A DNA stretch of 64,000 nt from NCBI RefSeq assembly GCF_002358085.1, contig NZ_NTJD01000008.1:62001-126000 (forward strand), in the 5' to 3' direction. This DNA comes from Pseudothioclava arenosa (GTDB taxonomy: Bacteria > Pseudomonadota > Alphaproteobacteria > Rhodobacterales > Rhodobacteraceae). Position 1 is the stretch's first letter, and the number at the start of each line of letters is the position of its first letter. Shown here piece after piece: positions 51,417-59,733 of this stretch. Made by a program: the position numbers and the translations under genes. The notes below the pieces were generated by a model that saw only the letters and a list, made by a program, of their open reading frames with translations, had not been told where the DNA came from and did no database searches.

Positions 51417-52369
51417 GTGAGTGTGTCTCCGATCATCAGCCCGATCACATAGGCAGCATAAAGCAAGGTAAAGCCAATGCCGATCCCGCGTGTGATCGGC
51501 CAGCGATAGAAGACGAAGGGCAGGAGCAGCACCGAGGCGCCCAGCATCACCCAGAGGTCGACCGCCAGCATCTGCGTGGGGACCGGCAGCGGCCCGACCA
51601 GCCCCGCGAAGCCGATGATCGAGAGCAGGTTGAAGATGTTCGAGCCGATCACATTGCCCAGCGCCACGTCGGCGCGGCCCTTGGCGGCGGCACTGACCGA
51701 GGTCGCCAGCTCCGGCAGCGAGGTGCCGACCGCGACCAGCGTCAGGCCGATCACCGCCTCGGAAATCCCGAAGGCGCGCGCGATGGAACTGGCGCCATCG
51801 ACCAGAAGGTTCGCGCCCAGCGGCAGGCCGATCAGCCCCGCGACGATGAAACCGGCCACCTGCCAGCCCGGCAGATGCGGGTCGGCGGAGGCGATTTCCT
51901 CTTCGCAGCGTGCGTTGCGATGCGCGAGCGCCTGACGGATCTGGCGCCCGAGGATCAGCGCCAGCGCCCCCAGCAGCACCAGCGCATGCGGCCAGCTGAT
52001 CGGTCCCATGAAGCACAGAAGGATGAACAGGATCGTCGCGCCGATCATGATCGCGGCGCTTTCGCGGGTGTCCTGCTCGTCGGTGCGGATCGTCGCGATC
52101 AGCGCGGGCAGGCCCAGCACCAGCAGGATATTCGCGGTGTTCGAGCCGACCACGTTCCCCAGCGCGATCGCGGGCGCATTGTCGAGAACAGCAGCGACCG
52201 ACACCATCAGCTCGGGGGCCGAGGTGCCGAAGGCGACCACGGTCAGCCCGACGATCAGTGCCGGAATGCCCAGCCGCAATGCCAGCGCCACCGCGCCCTT
52301 CACCAGCCAGTCGCCCGCCACGACCAGAAGCCCGAGCCCGAGCGTCACGAACAGCAGATCCATCAACAT
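51413..52369 (-). CDS. Calcium/sodium antiporter (CaCA family, YrbG-like)
   Basis: 318 residues, about ten helices in two inverted repeats, each with the alpha-repeat signature: VVAFGTSAPELMVSVAA / ALGNVVGSNTANILLVLG and VAVGTSLPELATSVSA / ALGNVIGSNIFNLLSIIG. These carry the ion-binding Glu/Asn residues. It exchanges Ca2+ for Na+ or H+ across the inner membrane. It lies 1 nt after the small zinc-ribbon gene and is coupled to the SDR gene downstream. Confidence 0.95.
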   Translation of the reverse strand: MLMDLLFVTLGLGLLVVAGDWLVKGAVALALRLGIPALIVGLTVVAFGTSAPELMVSVAAVLDNAPAIALGNVVGSNTANILLVLGLPALIATIRTDEQDTRESAAIMIGATILFILLCFMGPISWPHALVLLGALALILGRQIRQALAHRNARCEEEIASADPHLPGWQVAGFIVAGLIGLPLGANLLVDGASSIARAFGISEAVIGLTLVAVGTSLPELATSVSAAAKGRADVALGNVIGSNIFNLLSIIGFAGLVGPLPVPTQMLAVDLWVMLGASVLLLPFVFYRWPITRGIGIGFTLLYAAYVIGLMIGDTLT

Positions 52370-52370
52370 G

Positions 52371-52541
52371 TCAGGCCTTTGTCTTGCAGGGGCAGGGGCC
52401 GGAGCCGAGCTTGGGGCGGCCGCAATCGGGGCAGCGCGACTGCAGGCGAGGTTGCGAGCGGCGACCCGGCAGGCGCAGCTTGCCGAACATGGCGAGCACT
52501 CCCATCGCCACCAGAAACAGCGTCATTGCCTTGATCAGCAT
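52371..52541 (-). CDS. Small membrane-anchored zinc-ribbon protein
   Basis: 56 residues. One N-terminal membrane helix (KAMTLFLVAMGVLAMFG), a basic linker, and a C-terminal CPDCGRPKLGSGPCPC motif, in which four cysteines could bind zinc. ATG 52541 lies 4 nt after the S49 peptidase stop and the stop is 1 nt before the antiporter start, so the four genes form one unit. It is of a type found as uncharacterised small proteins in related bacteria; function unknown. Confidence 0.75.
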   Translation of the reverse strand: MLIKAMTLFLVAMGVLAMFGKLRLPGRRSQPRLQSRCPDCGRPKLGSGPCPCKTKA

Positions 52542-52545
52542 CTGT

Positions 52546-53385
52546 TCAGAGCCCGTATCGTTGCCACAGTGCGCGCTCTTCGGCGGCGTCGATCATTGCG
52601 CCGGCGGTGGCGGCGCCAAGGTCCGCCCCGAGCCCCATGCCGAAGCGCCGATACCACGGGCGCGCGACGCCCAGCGGCACGATCCGCACCTTCTCGCCAT
52701 ACAGCTCTTTCAGCTTGGGCACGGCATGGGCGCAGCCGTCGATCAGGCCGAACTCCGTCGCTTGACGGCCCAGCCAGAACTCGCCGGTGAACAGGTCGTG
52801 CTTGGCGTCAAGCTTGTCGCCACGCCGCGCGCGCACCCAGTCCTTGAAGATATCGTGCATCGGCTCCAAAAGCGCCTTGAGGCGCTTCACATCGGCCGGT
52901 TTCTCGGCGCTGAACGGGTCCATGAAGCTTTTCGACTTGCCCGCCGTGTGCATCCGCCGTTCGATCCCGTGTTTCTCGATGAAGCCTTGCAGGCCGAACC
53001 CCGCCGAGATCACGCCGATCGAGCCCACGATCGAGGCCGGGTCGGCCCAGATGTCATCGGCGGCGCAGGCGAGCCAATAGCCACCCGAGGCCGCGACATC
53101 CTCGACGAAGGCATGCACGGGCACGCCGTTTTCTTCGGCCAATCGACGGATGCGCGCCGCGATCAGCGAGCTTTGCACCGGCGAGCCGCCCGGCGAGTTG
53201 ATCGCCAGCGCGATAGCGGCGGGTTTCTTGCGAAAGGCGCGTTCAAGCAGCGGGGCGAGCGCCTTGTCCGACAGGCCCTGCGCGCCGGGGCGTGCAGAGG
53301 CGCCGATCGCGCCATCGAGGCGGATCAGTGGCACCACCGGGATCTGGCGGTTGAAACGGGCGGGGATGTAATCGCGGATCGACAT
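52546..53385 (-). CDS. S49-family serine peptidase (SppA/SohB-like)
   Basis: 279 residues. ALAINSPGGSPVQSSLIAARI, EDVAASGGYWLACAADDIWA with the probable nucleophile Ser100, SIVGSIGVISAGFGLQG, and the general-base Lys152 in TAGKSKSFMDPF. It is of the short single-domain type. No signal peptide or strong membrane helix is seen at the N-terminus, unlike many SppA proteins. It degrades signal-peptide remnants or membrane protein fragments in the family. ATG 53385 is preceded by GGAGG (close spacing); a longer frame upstream lacks support. Confidence 0.88.
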   Translation of the reverse strand: MSIRDYIPARFNRQIPVVPLIRLDGAIGASARPGAQGLSDKALAPLLERAFRKKPAAIALAINSPGGSPVQSSLIAARIRRLAEENGVPVHAFVEDVAASGGYWLACAADDIWADPASIVGSIGVISAGFGLQGFIEKHGIERRMHTAGKSKSFMDPFSAEKPADVKRLKALLEPMHDIFKDWVRARRGDKLDAKHDLFTGEFWLGRQATEFGLIDGCAHAVPKLKELYGEKVRIVPLGVARPWYRRFGMGLGADLGAATAGAMIDAAEERALWQRYGL

Positions 53386-53535
53386 GCCTCCGATGTAGGG
53401 GGAGGGCCGCCGCGCGGCAAGCCGGGGGCACAGATAATCTGCTGTCACTTCGCATTCCGTGGCCACTTCGTCGGATTTTGATTTGCTTATGGTCTCCGCG
53501 ATAGGTCAGACTCGGGGCCAATTGGGAGGTGCCGA

Positions 53536-53979
53536 ATGTCTCAGGCCGAACGAATTTCGGAAATCGTCGCATGCCATCGCGGGCGTGAAGGCGCGCTCTT
53601 GCCGATGCTGCATGAGCTTCAGGCGGCGTTTGGGTGCGTCCCCGTCGAGGCCCACAAGCCGATCTGCGCGGCGCTGGGTATTACGGCGGCCGAATTGCAG
53701 GGCGTGATCGCCTTCTACGAGGATTTCCGCGCCGCGCCGCAGGGCCGCCATGTGATCCGCGTCTGCCGCGCCGAGGCCTGTCAGGCGATGGGCGCCGAAG
53801 CGATGATCGCGCGGCTCGAACGCGCGCTGGGCGTGCGGCTGGGCGAGACCGTCGGCGCGGTTACGCTTGAGGCGGTCTATTGCCTCGGGCTTTGCGCCTG
53901 TGGCCCTGCCGCGCAGGTCGATGACCGGCTGATCGCGCGCGCAACGCCTGAACGGCTGGCCGAGGAGGTGCGGGCATGA
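53536..53979 (+). CDS. fdsG: NAD-dependent formate dehydrogenase gamma subunit FdsG
   Basis: 147-residue NuoE-like thioredoxin-fold subunit. The [2Fe-2S] ligands are seen as RVCRAEACQAMGAE and CLGLCACGPAAQ. It begins the plus-strand fds operon after a GGGAGG ribosome-binding site; TTGATT...GATAGG (53478-53505 region) is a possible promoter. With FdsB and FdsA it forms a soluble enzyme oxidising formate to CO2 with NAD+. The stop overlaps fdsB by 4 nt. Confidence 0.93.
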   Translation: MSQAERISEIVACHRGREGALLPMLHELQAAFGCVPVEAHKPICAALGITAAELQGVIAFYEDFRAAPQGRHVIRVCRAEACQAMGAEAMIARLERALGVRLGETVGAVTLEAVYCLGLCACGPAAQVDDRLIARATPERLAEEVRA

Positions 53980-55505
53980 AGATCTATGTTCCCGGCGATG
54001 CGGCGGCGCGGGCGCTCGGCGCCGATGCGGTGGCGGCGGCTGTGGCCTCGCAGGCGGGGCTGCGCGGCCTAGACATCGAGATCGTGCGCAATGGCAGCCG
54101 CGGGATGATCTGGCTCGAACCGCTGGTCGAGGTGGAAACCGAGGCCGGGCGGATCGGTTTTGGCCCGCTGGAACCGGCCGATGTGCCCGCGTTGTTCGAT
54201 GCGCCGGAGACTCATCCGAAGGCGCTTGGGCTGGTCGAAGAGATCCCGTTCTTCAAGGCGCAGACGCGGCTGACCTTCGCGCGCGTGGGTCGCATCGACC
54301 CGCTCAGCCTCGCCGATTATGAGGCCGAAGGCGGGCTTGCCGGTCTGCGCCGCGCGCTTGAGATGAGCGCCGAGGCGCGGCTGGACGAGGTCTTGGCCTC
54401 GGGGCTGCGTGGGCGCGGCGGTGCGGGCTTCCCGGCCGGCATCAAGTGGAAGACCGTCGCGGGCGCCAAGGCCGCGCAGAAGGTCGTGGTCTGCAATGCC
54501 GACGAGGGCGACAGCGGCACCTTCGCCGACCGCATGCTGATGGAGGGCGATCCTTTCGCGCTGATCGAGGGGATGGCGATTGCCGGTCTTTCGGTGGGGG
54601 CCACGCAGGGCTTCGTCTATATCCGCTCGGAATATCCCAATGCGATCGCGGTGATGCGCGCGGCTTGCGATGCGGCGCGGGGGGCGGGGCTGCTTGGCCC
54701 GGCGCTTCTGGGCAATGGCCCGGCCTTCGACATCGAGATCCGCGTTGGTGCGGGCGCCTATGTCTGCGGCGAGGAAACCTCGCTTCTGAACAGCCTTGAA
54801 GGCAAGCGCGGCACGGTGCGGGCCAAGCCGCCGCTGCCTGCGCTGCATGGCTTCATGGGTCGCCCGACCGTGGTCAATAACGTGCTGACGCTGGCGACGG
54901 TGCCCTGGATCTTCGCCCATGGTGCCGAGGCCTATGCGGCCTTTGGCGTCGGGCGTTCGCGCGGCACGATGCCGTTTCAGCTGGCGGGCAATATCCGCCA
55001 TGGCGGGCTGTTCGAGACCGCCTTTGGCACCACGCTCGGCGATCTGGTCGAGGGGATCGGCGGCGGTACGGCTTCGGGCCGTCCGGTGAAGGCGGTGCAG
55101 ATCGGTGGCCCGCTGGGCGCCTATTTCACGCCTGCCGATTTCGACATGAAACTGGGCTACGAGGAATGCGCCGAGCGCGACGGGATCGTCGGCCATGCGG
55201 GTCTTGTGGTATTCGATGACACCGCCGATATGGGCGCGCTGGCGCGCTTCGCGATGGAGTTCTGCGCCCATGAAAGCTGCGGCATGTGCACGCCCTGCCG
55301 GATCGGCTCGACCCGCGGCGTCGAGGTGATCGACGCGATGCGCGCGGGTGACCCAGAAGCCGAAACCCTGTTGCGAGACCTCTGCGAAGTGATGACCCAC
55401 GGATCGCTCTGCGCGCTGGGGGGCTTCGCGCCCTACCCGGTGCTCTCGGCGCTCAACGCCTTTCCCGCAGAGTTCCGCCCGCCCCGGAAGGAGGTCGCCG
55501 AATGA
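53976..55505 (+). CDS. fdsB: NAD-dependent formate dehydrogenase beta subunit FdsB
   Basis: 509-residue NuoF-like diaphorase subunit with an extra thioredoxin-like N-terminal part (about residues 1-100). GLRGRGGAGFPAGIKWK binds NAD(H). VCNADEGDSGTFADRMLMEG and GAGAYVCGEETSLLNSLEG form the FMN site. HESCGMCTPCRIG with a later Cys (THGSLCALGG) holds the [4Fe-4S] cluster. It passes electrons from FdsA to NAD+. It overlaps both neighbours by 4 nt. Confidence 0.95.
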   Translation: MKIYVPGDAAARALGADAVAAAVASQAGLRGLDIEIVRNGSRGMIWLEPLVEVETEAGRIGFGPLEPADVPALFDAPETHPKALGLVEEIPFFKAQTRLTFARVGRIDPLSLADYEAEGGLAGLRRALEMSAEARLDEVLASGLRGRGGAGFPAGIKWKTVAGAKAAQKVVVCNADEGDSGTFADRMLMEGDPFALIEGMAIAGLSVGATQGFVYIRSEYPNAIAVMRAACDAARGAGLLGPALLGNGPAFDIEIRVGAGAYVCGEETSLLNSLEGKRGTVRAKPPLPALHGFMGRPTVVNNVLTLATVPWIFAHGAEAYAAFGVGRSRGTMPFQLAGNIRHGGLFETAFGTTLGDLVEGIGGGTASGRPVKAVQIGGPLGAYFTPADFDMKLGYEECAERDGIVGHAGLVVFDDTADMGALARFAMEFCAHESCGMCTPCRIGSTRGVEVIDAMRAGDPEAETLLRDLCEVMTHGSLCALGGFAPYPVLSALNAFPAEFRPPRKEVAE

Positions 55506-58360
55506 AGGATCTCATCATTCCCGATCAGGGGACGCCCGCACGCCAAGGCGCGCCCGTGACGCTGACCATCGACGGCCAGAGCGTGACCGTGCCTGCGGGC
55601 ACTTCGGTGATGCGCGCGGCGAAAGAGGCCGGGATCACCGTGCCCAAGCTCTGCGCCACCGACATGCTCGAACCCGTGGGTTCGTGCCGGATGTGCATGG
55701 TGGAGATCGCCGGTCAGCGCGGCACGCCGGCGTCTTGCACGACGCCTGTGAGCGATGGGATGGTTGTCCAGACCCAGACGCCGAAACTGGCGCGTCTGCG
55801 TCGTGGCGTGATGGAGCTGTATATCTCGGATCACCCGCTCGATTGCCTGACCTGCGCGGCCAATGGCGATTGCGAGTTGCAGGACATGGCGGCGGCGGTG
55901 GGGCTGCGCGAGGTGCGCTATAGCCCCGGTGCCAACCATTTCGCGCCGCGCAGCGAAGGTGCCGCGAACCCCTGCTACATCCCCAAGGATGTCTCGAACC
56001 CCTATTTCAGCTACGACCCGGCGAAATGCATCGTCTGCATGCGCTGTGTGCGCGCCTGCGAAGAGGTGCAGGGCACTTTTGCCCTGACCGTCGAGGGCCG
56101 TGGCTTCGACTCCCGCATCTCGCCCGCCGCGCCCGATTTCCTGTCGTCGGATTGCGTCAGCTGTGGCGCCTGCGTGCAGGCCTGCCCGACCGCGACACTG
56201 GTCGAGAAATCGGTCGAAGAGATCGGCCTGCCCGAACGCTCAGTGGTGACCACCTGCGCCTATTGCGGCGTGGGGTGCAGCTTTGAGGCGCAGATGCGCG
56301 GTGAGGAACTGGTGCGCATGGTGCCCTGGAAGGGCGGCGAGGCGAACCGCGGCCATAGCTGCGTCAAGGGCCGGTTCGCCTGGGGTTATGCGACCCACAA
56401 GGACCGGATCCTGAACCCGATGATCCGCGACAGCATCGACCAGCCCTGGCGTGAAGTGTCGTGGGATGAGGCGCTGGGCTTTGCCGCCGGGCGGCTGAAC
56501 GCGCTGCGCGAGCGCCACGGCAAGGACGCGCTGGGCGTCATCACCTCGTCGCGCTGCACCAATGAGGAAACCTACCTCGTGCAGAAACTCGCGCGGGCTG
56601 TCTTTGGCACGAACAACACCGATACCTGCGCGCGGGTCTGCCACTCGCCCACCGGCTACGGGCTGAAGCAGACCTTTGGCACCTCGGCGGGCACGCAGAA
56701 TTTCGACTCGGTCGAAGAGGTCGATCTGGCGGTGGTGATCGGCGCCAACCCGACCGATGGCCACCCGGTCTTTGCCTCGCGGCTGCGGAAGCGGCTGCGG
56801 GCGGGCGCGAAGCTCATTGTGATCGACCCGCGCCGCATCGACCTGCTGGAAACGCCGCATCTGGGCGAGGCCTGGCACCTCGCGCTGCGACCGGGCACCA
56901 ACGTGGCCGTTATGACCGCGATGGCCCATGTGATCGTGACCGAGGGGCTGTTCGATGAGGCCTTCATCCGCGCCCGCTGCGACTGGGAGGAATGGGCCGA
57001 TTACGCCGAGTTCGTCGCCAACCCCGATTACGCCCCCGAGGCGGTCGAGGCGCTGACCGGCGTGCCGGCCGCGACACTGCGCGAAGCCGCGCGCGCCTAT
57101 GCCGCCGCCCCCAATGGCGCGATCTATTACGGGCTGGGCGTGACCGAGCATTCACAGGGTTCGACCACGGTGATCGCGATCGCGAACCTCGCGATGATGA
57201 CCGGCAATATCGGTCGCCCGGGCGTCGGCGTGAACCCGCTGCGTGGCCAGAACAACGTGCAGGGCTCGTGTGACATGGGCTCATTCCCGCATGAACTGCC
57301 GGGCTATCGCCATGTCTCGGACCCTGACACCCGCGCGATCTTCGAGGCGGCCTGGGGCGTTACGCTTGACCCGGAGCCGGGGCTGCGCATTCCGAACATG
57401 CTCGATGAGGCTATGGCGGGGCGGTTCAAGGGGATCTACATTCAGGGCGAGGACATCCTGCAATCCGACCCCGACACCCGCCATGTGGCCGCGGGGCTTG
57501 CGGCGATGGATTGCGTGATCGTGCATGACCTGTTCCTGAACGAAACCGCCAATTACGCCCATGTCTTCCTGCCGGGCTCGACCTTCCTAGAAAAGGACGG
57601 GACCTTCACCAATGCCGAGCGTCGCATCAACCGCGTGCGGCGCGTGATGGCGCCCAAGAACGGGTTGGCCGACTGGGAGGTGACGCAGGCGCTGGCGAAT
57701 GCGATGGGGGCGGGCTGGGCCTATGACCACCCCGCGCAGATCATGGCCGAGATCGCCGCGACGACGCCGGGCTTTGCCAATGTCACCTTCGATCTTCTGG
57801 ACGAGCGCGGCTCGGTCCAGTGGCCCTGCAATGATGCGGCGCCGGACGGGTCTCCGGTGATGCATGTCGATGGCTTCGTGCGTGGCAAGGGGCGGTTCAT
57901 CCGCACGGCCTATGTGCCGACAGACGAACGCACCGGCCCGCGCTTCCCGCTGCTGCTGACGACGGGTCGGATCTTGTCGCAGTATAACGTCGGCGCGCAG
58001 ACGCGGCGCACCGCGAACACGGTCTGGCACGATCAGGACGTGCTGGAAATCCACCCGCATGATGCCGAAAACCGCGGTATCAAGACCGGCGACTGGGTGC
58101 GTCTGGCCAGCCGCTCGGGCGAGACGAGCCTGCGCGCCGAGGTGACCGATCGCGTTGCGCCGGGGGTGGTCTACACGACGTTCCACCATCCGGGCACGCA
58201 GGCCAATGTGGTCACCACCGACAATTCGGACTGGGCCACCAACTGCCCCGAATACAAGGTGACGGCGGTGCAGGTGGCACCGTCGAACGGGCCCTCGGAC
58301 TGGCAGAGCGATTACGCCGAACAGGCGGCGCGGGCGCGCCGCATCGAGGCGGCGGAATGA
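55502..58360 (+). CDS. fdsA: NAD-dependent formate dehydrogenase alpha subunit FdsA (Mo-bis-MGD)
   Basis: 952 residues. The N-terminal [2Fe-2S] ferredoxin domain (EPVGSCRMCMVEIAG) and NuoG-like cysteine/histidine domain are followed by two [4Fe-4S] motifs (CIVCMRCVRAC; CVSCGACVQACP) and the CAYCGVGCSF cluster. The molybdopterin domains come next, with the metal-ligand Cys380 in ARVCHSPTGYGL (Cys, not selenocysteine). The C-terminal MGD-binding domain contains LLTTGRILSQYNVGAQT. It oxidises formate in the cytoplasm. It overlaps fdsB and fdhD by 4 nt. Confidence 0.96.
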   Translation: MKDLIIPDQGTPARQGAPVTLTIDGQSVTVPAGTSVMRAAKEAGITVPKLCATDMLEPVGSCRMCMVEIAGQRGTPASCTTPVSDGMVVQTQTPKLARLRRGVMELYISDHPLDCLTCAANGDCELQDMAAAVGLREVRYSPGANHFAPRSEGAANPCYIPKDVSNPYFSYDPAKCIVCMRCVRACEEVQGTFALTVEGRGFDSRISPAAPDFLSSDCVSCGACVQACPTATLVEKSVEEIGLPERSVVTTCAYCGVGCSFEAQMRGEELVRMVPWKGGEANRGHSCVKGRFAWGYATHKDRILNPMIRDSIDQPWREVSWDEALGFAAGRLNALRERHGKDALGVITSSRCTNEETYLVQKLARAVFGTNNTDTCARVCHSPTGYGLKQTFGTSAGTQNFDSVEEVDLAVVIGANPTDGHPVFASRLRKRLRAGAKLIVIDPRRIDLLETPHLGEAWHLALRPGTNVAVMTAMAHVIVTEGLFDEAFIRARCDWEEWADYAEFVANPDYAPEAVEALTGVPAATLREAARAYAAAPNGAIYYGLGVTEHSQGSTTVIAIANLAMMTGNIGRPGVGVNPLRGQNNVQGSCDMGSFPHELPGYRHVSDPDTRAIFEAAWGVTLDPEPGLRIPNMLDEAMAGRFKGIYIQGEDILQSDPDTRHVAAGLAAMDCVIVHDLFLNETANYAHVFLPGSTFLEKDGTFTNAERRINRVRRVMAPKNGLADWEVTQALANAMGAGWAYDHPAQIMAEIAATTPGFANVTFDLLDERGSVQWPCNDAAPDGSPVMHVDGFVRGKGRFIRTAYVPTDERTGPRFPLLLTTGRILSQYNVGAQTRRTANTVWHDQDVLEIHPHDAENRGIKTGDWVRLASRSGETSLRAEVTDRVAPGVVYTTFHHPGTQANVVTTDNSDWATNCPEYKVTAVQVAPSNGPSDWQSDYAEQAARARRIEAAE

Positions 58361-59124
58361 GCCGCGACGGGCCGGGCTGGGTGCAGGCGGGCAGCTATGC
58401 GCTGGCCGCCGAAGTGCCCGTCGCGCTGGTCTTTGATGGGGTCACTCAGGCGGTGATGATGGCGACGCCCGCCGACCTGCCCGAGTTCCTTCTGGGCTTT
58501 GCCCTGACCGAAGGCATCATCGCCGCGCCCGCCGAAGTGCTGCGCAGCGAAATCGTCGAACAGGGCGCGGGCATCGAGGCGCGGGCCTGGCTGGCCGAGG
58601 CGCCGGGCGCGGCGTTTCGTGACCGCCGCCGGGCGATGATGGGGCCGGTGGGCTGCGGGCTCTGCGGGATCGAGTCCATCGAGCAGGCGCTGCGCGCGGT
58701 GCCGCCGGTGATCCCGCGGGCATTGCGGCTGCGCCCGGGCGATCCGGGCCGCGCGCTGGCCGATCTGGAGCGCGCGCAGGAGATCCACGACCGGGTGCGT
58801 GGCTGCCATGCGGCGGGGCTGTGGCGGCCGGGCGCGGGGCTGATTGCGCAGGCCGAGGATGTCGGGCGCCATAATGCGCTCGACAAGCTGGCCGGGAAGC
58901 TGGCCGGGCAGGCTGGCGGTGCGCTGGTGATGACCTCGCGGCTCTCGGTCGATCTGGTGCAGAAGGCCGCGATGATCGGGGCCGAAGTGCTGATGGGCGC
59001 GGGCGCGGCGACCGGACTGGCCGTGGCCGAGGCCGAGCGCGCCGGGATCACCCTGATCGGGCGCGCAGGCAGTCGTGCCCCTGAAATCTATTGTCACCCC
59101 GAGCGGTTCGACGGAGCGAAGTGA
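58357..59124 (+). CDS. fdhD: Formate dehydrogenase sulfurtransferase FdhD
   Basis: 255 residues. PVALVFDGVTQAVMMATPADLPEFLLGFALTEGII (abbreviated) opens the family. GPVGCGLCGIES carries the CxxC used to carry sulfur from IscS to the Mo-bis-MGD cofactor. EDVGRHNALDKLAGKL and MTSRLSVDLVQKAAMIGAE are conserved. It is required to activate FdsA. It sits between fdsA (4-nt overlap) and fdsD (1-nt overlap). Confidence 0.95.
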   Translation: MSRDGPGWVQAGSYALAAEVPVALVFDGVTQAVMMATPADLPEFLLGFALTEGIIAAPAEVLRSEIVEQGAGIEARAWLAEAPGAAFRDRRRAMMGPVGCGLCGIESIEQALRAVPPVIPRALRLRPGDPGRALADLERAQEIHDRVRGCHAAGLWRPGAGLIAQAEDVGRHNALDKLAGKLAGQAGGALVMTSRLSVDLVQKAAMIGAEVLMGAGAATGLAVAEAERAGITLIGRAGSRAPEIYCHPERFDGAK

Positions 59125-59330
59125 TGCGGAAAGAGATCAAGATGGCGAACCAGATCGCCCGTTTCTTTGAAAGCCAGCCGGGCGACAATGCGGCGGCGGT
59201 CGCGGCCCATATCAATGACAACTGGTCGCCGACGATGCGCGCCGAGTTGCTGGCGCGGACTGAGGACCCGGAGTTGCATGATCTGGTGCGGGCGGCGTTG
59301 CCGCTGTTGCGCGGGGTGGTGCGCGCCTGA
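59124..59330 (+). CDS. fdsD: Formate dehydrogenase delta subunit FdsD
   Basis: 68 residues. MANQIARFFESQPGDNAAAV, then HINDNWSPTMRAELL is the FdsD family pattern. It is a small protein that assists or accompanies the FdsABG complex. ATG 59124 shares its A with the fdhD stop (TGATG). A second ATG 18 nt downstream is equally plausible. It is the last gene of the operon, with a dispersed repeat immediately after the stop. Confidence 0.9.
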   Translation: MRKEIKMANQIARFFESQPGDNAAAVAAHINDNWSPTMRAELLARTEDPELHDLVRAALPLLRGVVRA

Positions 59331-59391
59331 GGGGGCGTTGCCCCCGCTCGCCTGCAGCGAGCTCCCCGGAGTATTTCAGGCTCGATGAAAG
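59331..59391 (-). repeat. Dispersed 3'-end repeat, copy C
   Basis: Minus strand: GCTTTCATCGAGCCTGAAAT, ACTCCGGGG, then a GCTCGCTGCAGGCGAGC hairpin and GGGGGCAACGCCCCC. It fills the gap between the convergent stops at 59330 and 59396. Confidence 0.8.
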
Positions 59392-59395
59392 CCGG

Positions 59396-59722
59396 TCAGC
59401 TTTTCTGCATGCGTTCGATATAGCTGCGCAGCTCTTCGGCTTCGTGGCGGGCGTCGCGTAGCCCGTCCATCGCGGCGCGCAGTTCCGCCTCGGTCTGGTT
59501 GATCTGGTTCATCAACTCGGCTTCGCGCTGCTCGACATAGATGATCGCCTGTTCGCGGGTTTCCTCGGCCTCGTGCAGAGCCTGTGCCATCTGTTCCAGC
59601 TCGCCCATGTCGGCGCGGGTGACGCGGGTCAGGCGGTGGATCAGCCAGGAGGCGACCCAGCCCAGCGCGAAGGCGATGAAGAGGATGATCGCGGTGGCGA
59701 TGGTGAATTGGATATTGTTCAT
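59396..59722 (-). CDS. Membrane-anchored coiled-coil protein of unknown function
   Basis: 108 residues. One N-terminal membrane helix (FTIATAIILFIAFALGWVAS) is followed by a basic stop-transfer region (HRLTRVTRAD) and a predicted long coiled coil (residues about 45-105: heptads in ELEQMAQALHEAEETREQAI and ELRAAMDGLRDARHEAEELR). It starts 11 nt after the OmpA-family gene, so they are probably co-transcribed. It could be a bitopic partner of that envelope protein (inference). No named family. Confidence 0.75.
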   Translation of the reverse strand: MNNIQFTIATAIILFIAFALGWVASWLIHRLTRVTRADMGELEQMAQALHEAEETREQAIIYVEQREAELMNQINQTEAELRAAMDGLRDARHEAEELRSYIERMQKS

Positions 59723-59733
59723 CTGGGCCTCCG

